A DNA stretch of 64,000 nucleotides from Sulfurisphaera ohwakuensis. Lineage in GTDB: Archaea; Thermoproteota; Thermoprotei_A; Sulfolobales; Sulfolobaceae. The position numbers were made by a program, and so were the translations under genes. Below, piece by piece: positions 28,340 through 38,178 of the stretch. Where the stretch lies: positions 496,001 through 560,000 of the forward strand of contig NZ_CP045484.1 of assembly GCF_009729055.1 (NCBI RefSeq). Reading direction: 5' to 3'. The notes under the pieces were generated by a model that was not told the DNA's origin, did no database searches, and was given only the letters and a program-made list of their open reading frames with translations. The number at the start of each line of letters is the position of its first letter. Position 1 is the first letter of the stretch.

Positions 28340-29173
28340 ATGAGTGAAATATACTTTGAGAAGAATGAGAACAGAGTTGTTATCTTTGCTGGGAACTACT
28401 ATGCAATCTTTGAAGGAAATAGTGTAAAGGGAAAAATAGAAACACAAGGGCTAAAGGTAGAGTTTGAAGGCAAAATAGATAAATTACCAGATACTAAAGA
28501 GGAAGCGAATGAGATAATTAAATCATTATTTTACCAATCGCCAAAAAGAGTAAGTTATGGTGCAGTAGTTGAGGCAGAAAATGACAAGGTACGGGTTAAA
28601 GCTTGGGGAATAACGATAAATGATATAAATGCTTTATTCAATCGTCTTTCAGAAATGAAACCTTTGCCTATTGATGTAACTAAGCTATCATTACAATATG
28701 ATATGCCCTTACATAAGGTAAAAAAGATAATAAAAGATAATCCTTTGAGGCTTCAAGAAGAAGCGTATAAATTTACTATTTCAAATTTTGGTAATAGGTT
28801 ACCGCGAATTGAAGAGAAAGATAACTTCAAAGTCATTTTAGATGTAGTGGAAGATGGTGGGATTCTAATTCTAGTATATAAAGGAGAACAAATTTATAAA
28901 GCTAAAATAAGTTTTGCTACCTTATATAAATACTTAGAAATGAATCCAAAAGAACTAATAGAAGAAGCGTTTAATTTACTTGAGGGGTTAGTTAATTTGC
29001 AAGGAAAAGCAAGTAGTGATAGTAATATTCTACCGGGAATAGTAGAAGGACAAAGAAAGAATGGGAAATTTGTAATAAAGAGTGAGAACGAAGAAGCAGA
29101 AATACCGGCAGAGAGCTATGATGATGTAAAAAGGTTTCTTTCCTCTCTACGAAGAGAAGTATATTTATCATAA
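28340..29173 (+). CDS. Hypothetical soluble protein
   Basis: 277 residues, not recognised. Two similar-looking halves can be seen: each has beta-strands with FEGNSVKGKIET or YKGEQIYKAKIS followed by a helical segment ending in a run such as EANEIIKSLF or KELIEEAFNLLEGL, so an internal duplication is likely. Acidic and Lys-rich, no signal peptide or Cys motif. A second small gene follows 38 bases downstream on the same strand. Confidence 0.6.
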   Translation: MSEIYFEKNENRVVIFAGNYYAIFEGNSVKGKIETQGLKVEFEGKIDKLPDTKEEANEIIKSLFYQSPKRVSYGAVVEAENDKVRVKAWGITINDINALFNRLSEMKPLPIDVTKLSLQYDMPLHKVKKIIKDNPLRLQEEAYKFTISNFGNRLPRIEEKDNFKVILDVVEDGGILILVYKGEQIYKAKISFATLYKYLEMNPKELIEEAFNLLEGLVNLQGKASSDSNILPGIVEGQRKNGKFVIKSENEEAEIPAESYDDVKRFLSSLRREVYLS

Positions 29174-29211
29174 AAAATTATTAATAGCCTATTTTTATAC
29201 ATTATCCTAGT

Positions 29212-29511
29212 ATGGATGTAAAAGTTATTCATGAGAAAATAAGATCACTTGTTGATGTAGTAGATGAGGAAAAGCATGAACTTAGAGGTAGGACTAAGAA
29301 CGTTTATGTTATTCAGAGATACACAAGAGATAATAATAGTGAAATTGAAGAGATCTATATTTCATCGCCTCAAGTTAACATTAGCTTAGTTATAAATACA
29401 AGAGGAATTTCATCAGTAACTTATGTAAAAGATGGAAAAATAGAGGGTAAAAATCTAAATGAGGAAGAAATTCAAAAAATAATAGATGATATAATAAAAA
29501 TCCTTTCTTAA
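29212..29511 (+). CDS. Small hypothetical protein
   Basis: 99 residues, not recognised; helix, three or four strands (NVYVIQRYT, EEIYISSPQVNISLVINT), then an acidic helix. It may be co-transcribed with the 277-residue gene before it. Its stop overlaps the end of the convergent carbonic-anhydrase gene by 4 bases. Confidence 0.6.
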   Translation: MDVKVIHEKIRSLVDVVDEEKHELRGRTKNVYVIQRYTRDNNSEIEEIYISSPQVNISLVINTRGISSVTYVKDGKIEGKNLNEEEIQKIIDDIIKILS

Positions 29512-30071
29512 ATTTGCTTACAATTACCAGATGAACAATCATAAATTTCCTTAAATCCCAACTTTTCTTTAGCTATATAAATATCAGCAGAAACATCACT
29601 TAGCGAGGATGATTGTAATATATATGCACCAACTTCTTTTGCTCTCATATTTGGTAGATAGAAATAGACTTTTGTTATTCTATTAGGCCATTTTAATTTA
29701 CTAACATCTATTAACTCCGTCTTGATATTATTAGTAATTTGTTTTAACATCTCCTCATTTATTGAGGCATTTATTCTCTCTAATTCCTCTAATGTCTCAA
29801 ACTTAACTTTTCTGAATTGTTTAACTAACTTATTTTCCGCTTCTTCATTTACTTTATCATTGTTTTTTATAACATTGAACACTAGTTTCATTGCAGCGCA
29901 ATCAGTATGTGGTAAATATATTATTTCATCTGGTTTAATCTCCTTTAATCTATTTATAAACTCATTCACATTGGCACCAGCGTTCCTAAATATTAATGTA
30001 TTATTATCAGCTCTTTTTTGTATTTCTTCAGTTAATCTGTAATCCATACAAGAGATTATTACCTTTACCAT
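29508..30071 (-). CDS. Beta-class carbonic anhydrase-like protein
   Basis: 187 residues. The zinc ligands C8, H55 and C58 (SCMDYRL and PHTDC) and the Asp10-Arg12 dyad of beta-carbonic anhydrases are present, as is the FRNAGANV loop at 28-35. The C-terminal half (100-187) is divergent and ends in CSSGNC, an additional pair of Cys. The family interconverts CO2 and bicarbonate; in Acidianus/Sulfolobus relatives it has been adapted to CS2 and COS hydrolysis, so the substrate is open. Single gene with its own promoter. Confidence 0.75.
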   Translation of the reverse strand: MVKVIISCMDYRLTEEIQKRADNNTLIFRNAGANVNEFINRLKEIKPDEIIYLPHTDCAAMKLVFNVIKNNDKVNEEAENKLVKQFRKVKFETLEELERINASINEEMLKQITNNIKTELIDVSKLKWPNRITKVYFYLPNMRAKEVGAYILQSSSLSDVSADIYIAKEKLGFKEIYDCSSGNCKQI

Positions 30072-30235
30072 GGGTAAAAATTAATCTTTATAACCTTTAT
30101 CTATTATTATTATTAATTAATAAAATTGATATAAGTAAGTATACTCAAGATTAAGATTAATCTGAAGGACAACTAATAGTAATGATAGATATTTATTTTA
30201 TTTAAATGTAAAAAAGAAAGACAAATCTATTATTT

Positions 30236-30514
30236 TTATTTATTACAAAAACATATTATAAAGGAATTTTCTTTTAAATCTATGGAGTAGAAGACTCTAA
30301 CTTTATTTTTTCCAATATCCTTTATTATTTTTTCCAATTCTCTATTGCTACTAGGTAAAATTACTATAAATTTCGTACTTTCATTATCAAATACAAATTT
30401 GAAGAATCTATATATATCTTTGATAAGTATAAAATTAACAATATGACAATCTTTACAATCATAAAGCTTCAATAGTTCAGTTATACTAGACTCTATCGAT
30501 TCTACATTTACCAC
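30236..30514 (-). CDS. Small protein with C-x2-C, tandem paralogue A
   Basis: 92 residues. Similar in pattern to the neighbouring 97-residue protein: an N-terminal helix, LYDCKDCHIVNF at about 17-28, FFKFVFDN, KFIVILPSSNRELEKII, and a C-terminal EDSFIIC-like end (KENSFIICFCNK). The C-x2-C may bind a metal or take part in redox. Family not recognised. Confidence 0.6.
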   Translation of the reverse strand: MVNVESIESSITELLKLYDCKDCHIVNFILIKDIYRFFKFVFDNESTKFIVILPSSNRELEKIIKDIGKNKVRVFYSIDLKENSFIICFCNK

Positions 30515-30604
30515 TATAGTTCACTCAATATAAAATTTAATAGAACTAAAATATAAATATTTCTTTCTCTGTTTTCTCTTAAATAAATTTAAATGAGAAT
30601 GATG

Positions 30605-30898
30605 CTATCTCCTATAACAGATTATGAAACTATCTTCTCTTAATAGATCGCTTAGAAAAGCATAGAGTGATATATTCTTGCTTCTTGCAATATTTTTAGA
30701 CATCGATATAAGCGCTTCACGATCACTTCTACCAGAAGGGAAAATAATAGCTAAAGTCTTTTTATCAGAGATGATAAAATTTAAAAATTTTGAATAATCC
30801 AAAATTAAATTAAATTTATATAAATAACATTCATTACAACCAACTATTTTTATCATGTCCTTAATGTTTGCTTCAACATAACTGTCTAGGTTAATCAT
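30605..30898 (-). CDS. Small protein with C-x2-C, tandem paralogue B
   Basis: 97 residues, paralogous to the gene 90 bases downstream: IVGCNECYLYKFNLI at about 18-32, KFLNFIISDKKTLAIIFPSG, and the end REDSFIICYRR. The two probably arose by tandem duplication. Its ATG is divergent from the NSUN-type methyltransferase gene by about 43 bases. No known family. Confidence 0.6.
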   Translation of the reverse strand: MINLDSYVEANIKDMIKIVGCNECYLYKFNLILDYSKFLNFIISDKKTLAIIFPSGRSDREALISMSKNIARSKNISLYAFLSDLLREDSFIICYRR

Positions 30899-30941
30899 TA
30901 CTTACTATAAGACTTTTATGAAATAACTTTAAAAAGGCTAT

Positions 30942-32054
30942 ATGAAAATACACAATGATTTTTCCCATATGAACAGAAAAATAGAAGCTTTTTCTCTTGC
31001 TATAGATCTTATCAAGAAAATGAAAATTCAGCCCGAAAAAGCATTTGATATTTCTTTTAGAAAACTGAAACTAAAAGATAATAGAGAAACTTTGTATCAA
31101 GAATTTTTGCGAGTGATTAAAAATTATTACTACTATTCAGAGCTATATCCTGATAAAGAAATAGAAGAGATTATAGCATACTCGCTTAAAGAAGACAAGA
31201 TAGCATTACCACAATGGGTTAAGGAAAGATTGTCCTACATAAAATTGGATGATTTCTCGAAACTTTTTCACAAAAAAACCTGGATTAGGGTTAATACTTT
31301 AAAAGTTAATGTTAAAGAGGCCATTAGTTCGTTAATGAAAAAAGGCTTTGAACTAGTAAGAGATGACTTTGACTTTCTATTTCAAGTAACTCGTTCTCCT
31401 TTTAGAATATCTAAGACAGAAGAGTTTCAGAAAGGCGAAATTGTAATACAGGATAAGGCTAGCGTTTATGTTGTTACAGTACTTGATCCTAAACCTTATG
31501 AAAGAATTTTAGAAGTAGGTAGTGCTCCGGGAATGAAGACTTCTTTAATACAACAGTTAACTAATAATAAAGCTTATGTCATAGCCCTAGATATTTCTGA
31601 AAAAAGGATACAAGTTCAAAGGGAACTAATGGAAAAAATGGGTGTAGAAAATTATGAGCTAATCGTGGCTGATGGAGAAAATTTACCAATAAAAGAAGTT
31701 GACAAAATCCTAATTGATGCTCCGTGTAGTAATAGTGGTACTATAAACGCTGATCCAAGCGTTTTCTTAAGATTAAATAAGAACGAGGTGATTAAACTTT
31801 CGAGATTACAAAAGGAAATTGTAAGAGAAGCTTCAAAGTTGCGTAAACCAGTAATATACTCAACATGTTCTCTATTTCCAGAAGAAGGAGAAAAAATAGT
31901 AGAGGAATATTCAGATTATTTAATTAAGCTTACTGATGATCCTACACATTACGGCTATATGAGAAGTAAAGTTTGGTTAAGAGTAATGAGATTTTACCCT
32001 CATATTCATGGTACTGAAGGATTTTTTATATCTAAATTAGATTTTTCTAAATGA
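30942..32054 (+). CDS. RNA m5C methyltransferase, NSUN/RsmB/Nop2 family
   Basis: 370 residues. The SAM motif LEVGSAPGMKTSLIQ lies near 190-204, DAPCSNSGT near 260-268 and STCSLFPEEGE near 307-317, giving both conserved cysteines of the family, the second the catalytic nucleophile. The N-terminal 90 residues are an NusB/RNA-binding-type helical part. It methylates C5 of cytosine in tRNA or rRNA; the target here is not known. Its stop overlaps the TenA start (ATGA). Confidence 0.88.
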   Translation: MKIHNDFSHMNRKIEAFSLAIDLIKKMKIQPEKAFDISFRKLKLKDNRETLYQEFLRVIKNYYYYSELYPDKEIEEIIAYSLKEDKIALPQWVKERLSYIKLDDFSKLFHKKTWIRVNTLKVNVKEAISSLMKKGFELVRDDFDFLFQVTRSPFRISKTEEFQKGEIVIQDKASVYVVTVLDPKPYERILEVGSAPGMKTSLIQQLTNNKAYVIALDISEKRIQVQRELMEKMGVENYELIVADGENLPIKEVDKILIDAPCSNSGTINADPSVFLRLNKNEVIKLSRLQKEIVREASKLRKPVIYSTCSLFPEEGEKIVEEYSDYLIKLTDDPTHYGYMRSKVWLRVMRFYPHIHGTEGFFISKLDFSK

Positions 32055-32668
32055 TGAGGCTTTCAGAATTCTTAAGGGAAAACTCACCTTGGGAGGAATA
32101 TGTTAACCATGAATTTGTAAGAGAAATGATTGACGGTACACTTCCACAGAAAAAATTCAGATATTATTTACTGCAAGATGCTAAATATGTTGAAGAAATG
32201 TTAAGAGCTCTACTTAGGGCTTCTGCTCTGGCTCCCCTAGATAAATCATTGAAATTATTACATGTAATTTTATCAAGTAGAGATAAAGGAACGGAAGTTA
32301 ATAATTATCTTTACTCAAGACTTGGGATAACTCAAGATGAGATTAGAAGGACTAAAATGAATGATGTAAATTATGCTTATACTAGGCATTTAAACTATTG
32401 GGCAGAAAGAAGTTGGGAATTCTTTCTAGTTGCATGGACTCCTTGCATGTGGGGTTATTTCGAGATAGGTAGAAAAGTAGTAAATTCTACTAACGACCTA
32501 TATAAAGCTTGGGCTTCTTTCTATTCCTCAGATGATTACAAAAAGAGAGTTGATATAATATTAGAAAATCTAAACTCAATTGAAGTAGATAAGGATTTAG
32601 CCTCAGAAATATTTAACAGAAGTGTAAAGTATGAAATACAATTTTGGGATTCAGCATTAACGATTTAA
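32051..32668 (+). CDS. tenA: TenA-family thiaminase/aminopyrimidine aminohydrolase
   Basis: 205 residues. The TenA signature is present: YYLLQDAKYVEE (Asp near residue 43), the conserved cysteine in AWTPCMWGYFEIG near 134, and the C-terminal Glu in KYEIQFWD. The cysteine type (TenA_C) salvages thiamine by hydrolysing aminopyrimidine or thiamine derivatives. Starts ATGATG over the preceding gene's stop, so coupling is likely; functional link with the methyltransferase is not obvious. Confidence 0.85.
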   Translation: MMRLSEFLRENSPWEEYVNHEFVREMIDGTLPQKKFRYYLLQDAKYVEEMLRALLRASALAPLDKSLKLLHVILSSRDKGTEVNNYLYSRLGITQDEIRRTKMNDVNYAYTRHLNYWAERSWEFFLVAWTPCMWGYFEIGRKVVNSTNDLYKAWASFYSSDDYKKRVDIILENLNSIEVDKDLASEIFNRSVKYEIQFWDSALTI

Positions 32669-32692
32669 GCTTTTACAATCTATTTTCATCTT

Positions 32693-33394
32693 GTGAAAAT
32701 AAAAAATGTAATTATTCTATCAGCAGTAACATTTTTTATCTTACTCTTAATTCTTCCATATCTACTTCAACCTTTTGAAGTACCTCTTAATACTTTCTTT
32801 AAAGTGAGCAATATAGATTATACAGAAGGTAATTTCACTTGTATTGTTTTTGTTAGCTGGTACGGTTGTCCTTATGGTGCTGCGGATAGCTGGATACTCT
32901 ATGCTTTTTTATCTCATTATGGCAAAATTTCTTTTAACATTTCATATTCAGATCCAAACGATATTTATCCTAATACTCCAGCAATAATTTTCTTAAACTT
33001 TACTCCAAAAGCATTTATTCACTTCAAGTTCCTATATCTTTATAACCGTTACCTTAATGCTACTGCTAACGGAACTATAGTAAATAATTTCGTAAATTAT
33101 GGTCTTGAAATAATAAAAACAGAGTTTCCACAATTCTATCCTTATGTAAAAGAATACATAACCGAAAAATGGGCCTCTGGAAGTTTCTTTCAACCAATAG
33201 CTTATATGGGAAATCCATCCCATATTCCAACTTTTATAATTATTAGTGATCAAAAAGGGACATATATGCTAATAGGACACATTGTAAGTCCCAGCTACTT
33301 CTCTGAATATAATGCAACTTATTTGCTTAAGAACTATAATAACTTATCATTTATCCAGGAAGGAGTTAGTATACTGGATGAGTATATAAATTAA
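32693..33394 (+). CDS. DUF929-type extracytoplasmic thioredoxin-like protein
   Basis: 233 residues with GTG start at 32693. N-terminal anchor at residues 7-27, then FVSWYGCPYGAADSWILYAFL near 52-72, where a single Cys stands in the position of the thioredoxin CxxC, as in DUF929 of Sulfolobales. N-glycosylation sequons are frequent. The C-terminus follows a thioredoxin-like pattern (IPTFIIISDQKGTYMLIGHI). Redox activity with one cysteine is doubtful. Confidence 0.6.
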   Translation: MKIKNVIILSAVTFFILLLILPYLLQPFEVPLNTFFKVSNIDYTEGNFTCIVFVSWYGCPYGAADSWILYAFLSHYGKISFNISYSDPNDIYPNTPAIIFLNFTPKAFIHFKFLYLYNRYLNATANGTIVNNFVNYGLEIIKTEFPQFYPYVKEYITEKWASGSFFQPIAYMGNPSHIPTFIIISDQKGTYMLIGHIVSPSYFSEYNATYLLKNYNNLSFIQEGVSILDEYIN

Positions 33395-33620
33395 ACAAGG
33401 CATGGGGTAAGCTATCCACATAACGTAATACCTTTTGAGGAGTATAGTAAAGAAAAATTATTTTGCTTAGTAATTTATATGAATAGTTCCCGTTTTTAGG
33501 TAATAAGATCTGTTGTTTTAAAACAGATATTGTTATCTAATTTTTTTTTAAAACTTAAAATTTCAAGAAAATAAATACAATTTCATGAGCAAAAGGGACT
33601 CGTTACATTAAACTTATATA

Positions 33621-35555
33621 ATGATAAGAAAAGTTTTATCCATGAATAGGGAATTACTTGCTACATCTATTTTAGCTACAGCTGGTACTTTTGTTATATA
33701 CATAATTTCTCCTAGTTTTCTCCTTTCATCCCCCTTACTCCTTCTAGGTCTTATATTTTCCTATATTGGTTCCTTTTATAGATACGTAACTCCAGTTACA
33801 TTCTTACTTTCTCTAATCCCTTTATTCTTCATTAAATCTATTTATGCATTCGTTGGTATTGCTATAGGAATTCTAGGTATACTAATTCCTTGGGTATGGG
33901 AGTTAATCATACTAATTGGTTATATAATATTTCTTTTACTCCCTAATTTAGTGACAAATATTGGTATACAACCTATAATATTCTCTTACGCAATTTACTC
34001 AGCTCTTGCTTTTGCAAATATTAGGGCGATGACTGGAAAAGGATATCCTGCAGTCGTAAAAATTGAAGGTTTAACTACTTGCTATGCAGAAGTTAACGGT
34101 GTATTTACAACTATTAATCGTATTGTAAGGGATAAGAAAAGAGTGGAGATAAGACTATGCCCTCAGTACTTTAACGGTATATATTATGTACCAGATACTG
34201 CAACAATAACAGCTAAAGAAGGACAAGTTAAAGTGGTAAAGTTCTCAGCTACTAACAACTTACCAATAGATAAATTTCCTCATTGTTTCTCTTACTTTTA
34301 TGCTAAAGGTTTACCAATGAATGCTTCATGGTCTATAATTATTAACAATGTAGAGTATACTTCTAAAGATTCTAACTCACCAATAATAGTTCCAATGCCA
34401 AATGTCTTAGAAGTTATGTGGAATGCAAAAGATATAATAATAGGTAATGTCATCTTTAGGCCTTTAACTTATTCGGGAATCGCAAAAAGAGGAGAGAAGA
34501 TTATTATCGAGTATAATAGTTATGTTACACAACAACAAGTTGCTTTACCATCTCAACAACAAAAGAATTTACCACCTCTAGATAAGTGGGATCCTAATTT
34601 GTGGATCGGAAAAGAACTTTATGGATACAGAGTAGTTTCAGTCATCGGTTCTGGTGGTAGTGGTTATGTTCTAAAAGCTGAGAAAGATAATGTGTTTTAC
34701 GCAGTAAAAGTTTTCTCTCTATCCCAATTATCGCGCGCACAACTCACTATATCCGCTTCTTCAAGCTTTGATGAGATGTTTAAAGAGTCTGAGACGTTAA
34801 AGCAACTATCAAGAAATCCAAAGTTTGTAACAATTTTAGGCTTTTACATAGATTCGAATAATATTAAATCAGCATTGAAGGGAGACGTTAATACATATTA
34901 TAACTATCCACCCGCAATAGTAATGGAGTTTATGGAAGGAGGTACAGCAAAGGACTTATTAACAACATCAATTATATATTCCACCTATTGGCCTCTTATT
35001 GTTAAAGAGATTATCAAAGAAATTGCATACGCCTTGGACTTTCTCCATTCAAAAGGGTTCGTGCATCTTGATGTAAAACCAGAAAATATCTTCTTTTCTA
35101 GAAATTTAGGAAATAATCCGGAAGAAATATATAAAAATATTTCTAGTTCAATAAAATTAGGAGATTTAGGTTCTGCTGTAAGAATAGGTGAAAGATTTTA
35201 TCAAGCTACTCCTTCTTATTCTCCCCCAGAGCAGATAGAAGCTATAATCACTGGTAAGGGTGCAGATCCGAAAATGGATATCTTTGCACTAGGAATGACA
35301 GCTTATGTCCTACTCACTGGAAAAAATGATAATCCGATTTCTGACAATCTAAATAAAGCTATTGATGCATATATGGCTGGGAATGTTGGAGAAGCATTAA
35401 AACTTATACAGAATGCAAAACAAATACTATCTTCTTGGAGACCTATATTACCGCAAAATACACTGAATGAACTTACTAGAGTGATAATATACAGTATAAA
35501 CATTAATCCAGTAAGTAGACCTTCAGCAAAACAAATAGTCGACTTACTTAAGTAA
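33621..35555 (+). CDS. Membrane Ser/Thr protein kinase
   Basis: 644 residues. Five or so transmembrane helices lie in residues 12-140, followed by a beta-rich segment of about 150 residues with three Cys and then a kinase domain from about 335. Kinase motifs: IGSGGSGYVLKAEKDNVFYAVKVF (Gly loop and Lys), HLDVKPENIFF near 480, GDLGSAV near 513 in place of DFG, and PSYSPPEQIE near 532. The active-site residues are complete, so it should be an active Hanks-type kinase. The beta segment could be a sensor. Single gene. Confidence 0.88.
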   Translation: MIRKVLSMNRELLATSILATAGTFVIYIISPSFLLSSPLLLLGLIFSYIGSFYRYVTPVTFLLSLIPLFFIKSIYAFVGIAIGILGILIPWVWELIILIGYIIFLLLPNLVTNIGIQPIIFSYAIYSALAFANIRAMTGKGYPAVVKIEGLTTCYAEVNGVFTTINRIVRDKKRVEIRLCPQYFNGIYYVPDTATITAKEGQVKVVKFSATNNLPIDKFPHCFSYFYAKGLPMNASWSIIINNVEYTSKDSNSPIIVPMPNVLEVMWNAKDIIIGNVIFRPLTYSGIAKRGEKIIIEYNSYVTQQQVALPSQQQKNLPPLDKWDPNLWIGKELYGYRVVSVIGSGGSGYVLKAEKDNVFYAVKVFSLSQLSRAQLTISASSSFDEMFKESETLKQLSRNPKFVTILGFYIDSNNIKSALKGDVNTYYNYPPAIVMEFMEGGTAKDLLTTSIIYSTYWPLIVKEIIKEIAYALDFLHSKGFVHLDVKPENIFFSRNLGNNPEEIYKNISSSIKLGDLGSAVRIGERFYQATPSYSPPEQIEAIITGKGADPKMDIFALGMTAYVLLTGKNDNPISDNLNKAIDAYMAGNVGEALKLIQNAKQILSSWRPILPQNTLNELTRVIIYSININPVSRPSAKQIVDLLK

Positions 35556-35629
35556 GAAATTCTTCATTTCCCTTTAGTTACTATAAACTGTTCGAAAGCT
35601 TTATAGATTAGTAATTAAAGAAAAGTGTT

Positions 35630-36997
35630 ATGAAATATGATGTAACTGTTATTGGTGCTGGAGGCGGAGGTTACCCTGGTGCATTCAGATTAGCTAAATC
35701 TGGATATAATGTATTGATGGCTGACCCTAAAGGAGAATTAGGAGGAAATTGTCTTTATAGTGGCTGTGTCCCATCAAAGACAGTAAGAGAAATGGTACAA
35801 TTAATTTGGAGAACAAGTAGAGTATTAAAGCAAGAAATTAAAGTGGATTTTGAAAGAATACAAGATCATAAAGATTTTGTTCAAGAGACAAGATTTAAAC
35901 AACATAAAAGAGAACTTTCTGAGTATAGTAGTATAACATTTTATAAAGGAGTAATTAAGATAAAAGATCCAAATCATGTAGTTGTAAAGACTGAAGATAA
36001 AGAAATAGAAGCAGAAACACGTTATATAATCATTGCCTCAGGTAGTGAACCGTTTAAACCACAATTTCCTGGAAGTGAATATTGTATAACAAGTGATGAT
36101 TTATATAGTTATAAAACTCCACTAAGAAAATTACCACAAGATATGGTTATAATTGGTGGTGGATATATTGCTATTGAAACAGCCTCAATCTTTAATATTT
36201 TAGGTGTCAAAACTCATTTGTTAGTTAGAGGTGATAGGGTTCTAAGAGGCTTTGAAGACGAAATAGTTAATACCCTGTTACCTATTTTAAAACTCGATAT
36301 AATTTATAACGCACCAATTCTTGAAGTAAAGAAAATTAAGGAAGATGAATTTGAAGTCATATATAGTAGTAAAGATGGTGCAAAGAAAAGTATTAGAACA
36401 AATTTGGTCCTACTAGCTACTGGTAGAAAACCAGTATTGCCAGAAGGGATAGAAAACACTGGAATTGCTTTAGATAAAAGAGGATATATAGTTATAGATA
36501 ACGCAATGAGGACCAATCTTCCAAACGTTTTTGCTACTGGTGACGTTAATGGTAAAGCACCGTACTTTCATGCTGCAGTCAGAATGAGCATTGCTGCAGC
36601 TTATAATATTATGGCAAACGGTTCTCCTATAGACTATGTAGATTACAAAAGCATACCAGTTACAATTTATTCAGTTCCTTCAGCTTCTTATGTAGGAATA
36701 ATGCCGAGTGAGGCTAAAAGAATGGGAATAGAGATTATGGAGGCAACATATAATATGGAAGATGAAGTCATGGCACAGATGTATGATGAAAGAGAAGGTA
36801 TGTTGAAACTAATCTTTGAAAAAGGTAGTCTAAGATTAATAGGTGCTTGGATGGTTGGAGTGCATTCTCAATATTTAATTAATGAACTTGGACAAGCGGT
36901 GCTTCATGGTTTAACCGCAAAACAGCTAGCAAGTTTTGCAGACCAACACCCCTCAACAAACGAGATTATTGCGTATGCTGCAAGGAAAGTGTTATAA
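35630..36997 (+). CDS. Dihydrolipoamide dehydrogenase-like flavoprotein disulfide reductase
   Basis: 455 residues. FAD motif VIGAGGGGYPGAFRLA (7-22), redox-active disulfide C41-x4-C46 in GGNCLYSGCVPSKT, NAD motif IGGGYIAIETASIF near 175-188, second FAD motif FATGDVNG near 301-308 and the C-terminal His-Glu pair in DQHPSTNE near 441-445. This is a complete group I disulfide reductase. No 2-oxoacid dehydrogenase genes are near; mercuric reductase or a related reductase is an alternative, but no N-terminal HMA domain is present. Confidence 0.85.
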   Translation: MKYDVTVIGAGGGGYPGAFRLAKSGYNVLMADPKGELGGNCLYSGCVPSKTVREMVQLIWRTSRVLKQEIKVDFERIQDHKDFVQETRFKQHKRELSEYSSITFYKGVIKIKDPNHVVVKTEDKEIEAETRYIIIASGSEPFKPQFPGSEYCITSDDLYSYKTPLRKLPQDMVIIGGGYIAIETASIFNILGVKTHLLVRGDRVLRGFEDEIVNTLLPILKLDIIYNAPILEVKKIKEDEFEVIYSSKDGAKKSIRTNLVLLATGRKPVLPEGIENTGIALDKRGYIVIDNAMRTNLPNVFATGDVNGKAPYFHAAVRMSIAAAYNIMANGSPIDYVDYKSIPVTIYSVPSASYVGIMPSEAKRMGIEIMEATYNMEDEVMAQMYDEREGMLKLIFEKGSLRLIGAWMVGVHSQYLINELGQAVLHGLTAKQLASFADQHPSTNEIIAYAARKVL

Positions 36998-37194
36998 CAT
37001 TATTTTTTAGCTCATAATTTTCTCAGAACTGAAAAATAAGGTACTATGACAATATATATTTATTCTTAGTTAAGTTAGTAAATACGAATTAACTCATAAA
37101 CTCTATGTAAATTAAGGGAAATCAAAGAATATAAATTATTAAAAAACTTATGTATAATCAATTAGAGAATTTAATGAACATTAACAAAATTTTC

Positions 37195-37982
37195 CTATTC
37201 TATCTCTTCAGGTTTTATAACTATTCTAGGATATTTACAAATTACAATTCCTCTATATGAATCTATTTTCTCCAAAGAAACTTCTCTGAAGAAAATCTTA
37301 CATATTCCTAAAATTTCAACAAAATCCAGAACTTTAAGTCTACAATAGCTTTATTCCCACTAATTAAATTTATATAAATTCTTCTAAATATTCCTCTAAT
37401 CTCATCATAACCTACATGTAATGAAATTAGTATCTTATTTTCAGTTATCTTTTCTGGCAAAACATGCTTATATCTCCTATTAATAATATCCAAAAGCATA
37501 TTCATATCCTGGATTAATAAAATTCCGTCCTCTTTTAGACTTAGAGATGCAGAGGAAAGGAACTTGATCATGTCTAAAGTTGAAAAGTGTGGATGAGAAT
37601 TACCGTACATTAAAATTACATTGGCCTTAACTCCAGGCTTATGAATTTCTCTTGCATCTAGTACATGGGTTTCCGACTTAAAAACCCAATTCCTTTCTCG
37701 AGAACTCTTTTGCTTTCTCTAATGCTTTTTCTCTTAAATCTATAATAATTAACTTGCTTACCTCAAATTTTCTATCTATTAACGACTTTGTTAGTGAGAT
37801 ACCACCTATACCGTTCCTCCAGCTACTTCTAAAATTATATACTTTTTTCTCGGGAAATCAAAATTTCTAAAAAGATTTATAGGAGCTTCAAATCTTCTCT
37901 TGCCTATCTCCCTATCAATATCTTCTGGCTATTCTATTAGCTCAAAGATTTTAGACGCATCTTTTCTAAGATCAGAAGTCAT
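37195..37982 (-). pseudogene. Decayed SAM-dependent methyltransferase
   Basis: Starting from ATG at 37982, the frame gives MTSDLRKDASKIFELIE, then TAG, then PEDIDREIGKRRFEAPINL and KYIILEVAGG, the SAM motif. A shift near 37815 continues as GIGGISLTKSLIDRKFEVSK and LIIIDLREKALEKAKEFS; another near 37690 leads to THVLDAREIHKPGVKAN and MYGNSHPHF, and a third near 37325 restores KVLDFVEILGICKIFF to the natural stop at 37195. So there is one nonsense and at least three frameshift lesions. The protein was a class I methyltransferase of about 260 residues. The 37308-37610 open frame is only the longest intact piece. Confidence 0.8.
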
Positions 37983-38178
37983 TAGAGAATTTTAATCAAT
38001 TAAGTATATAATTTTTCTATACGTGTTAGATGAGTCATGCACTATAGCTGATTCAAACTTTATTGAAATCCGAATAACATTATATGTTAGATTCGTTAAT
38101 CAAAATCTTCAATTAGGTATTATATCACAAATGTATTTAACATTACGATAAGGAATTCTCCTAGAAAATTTGAAGCTT

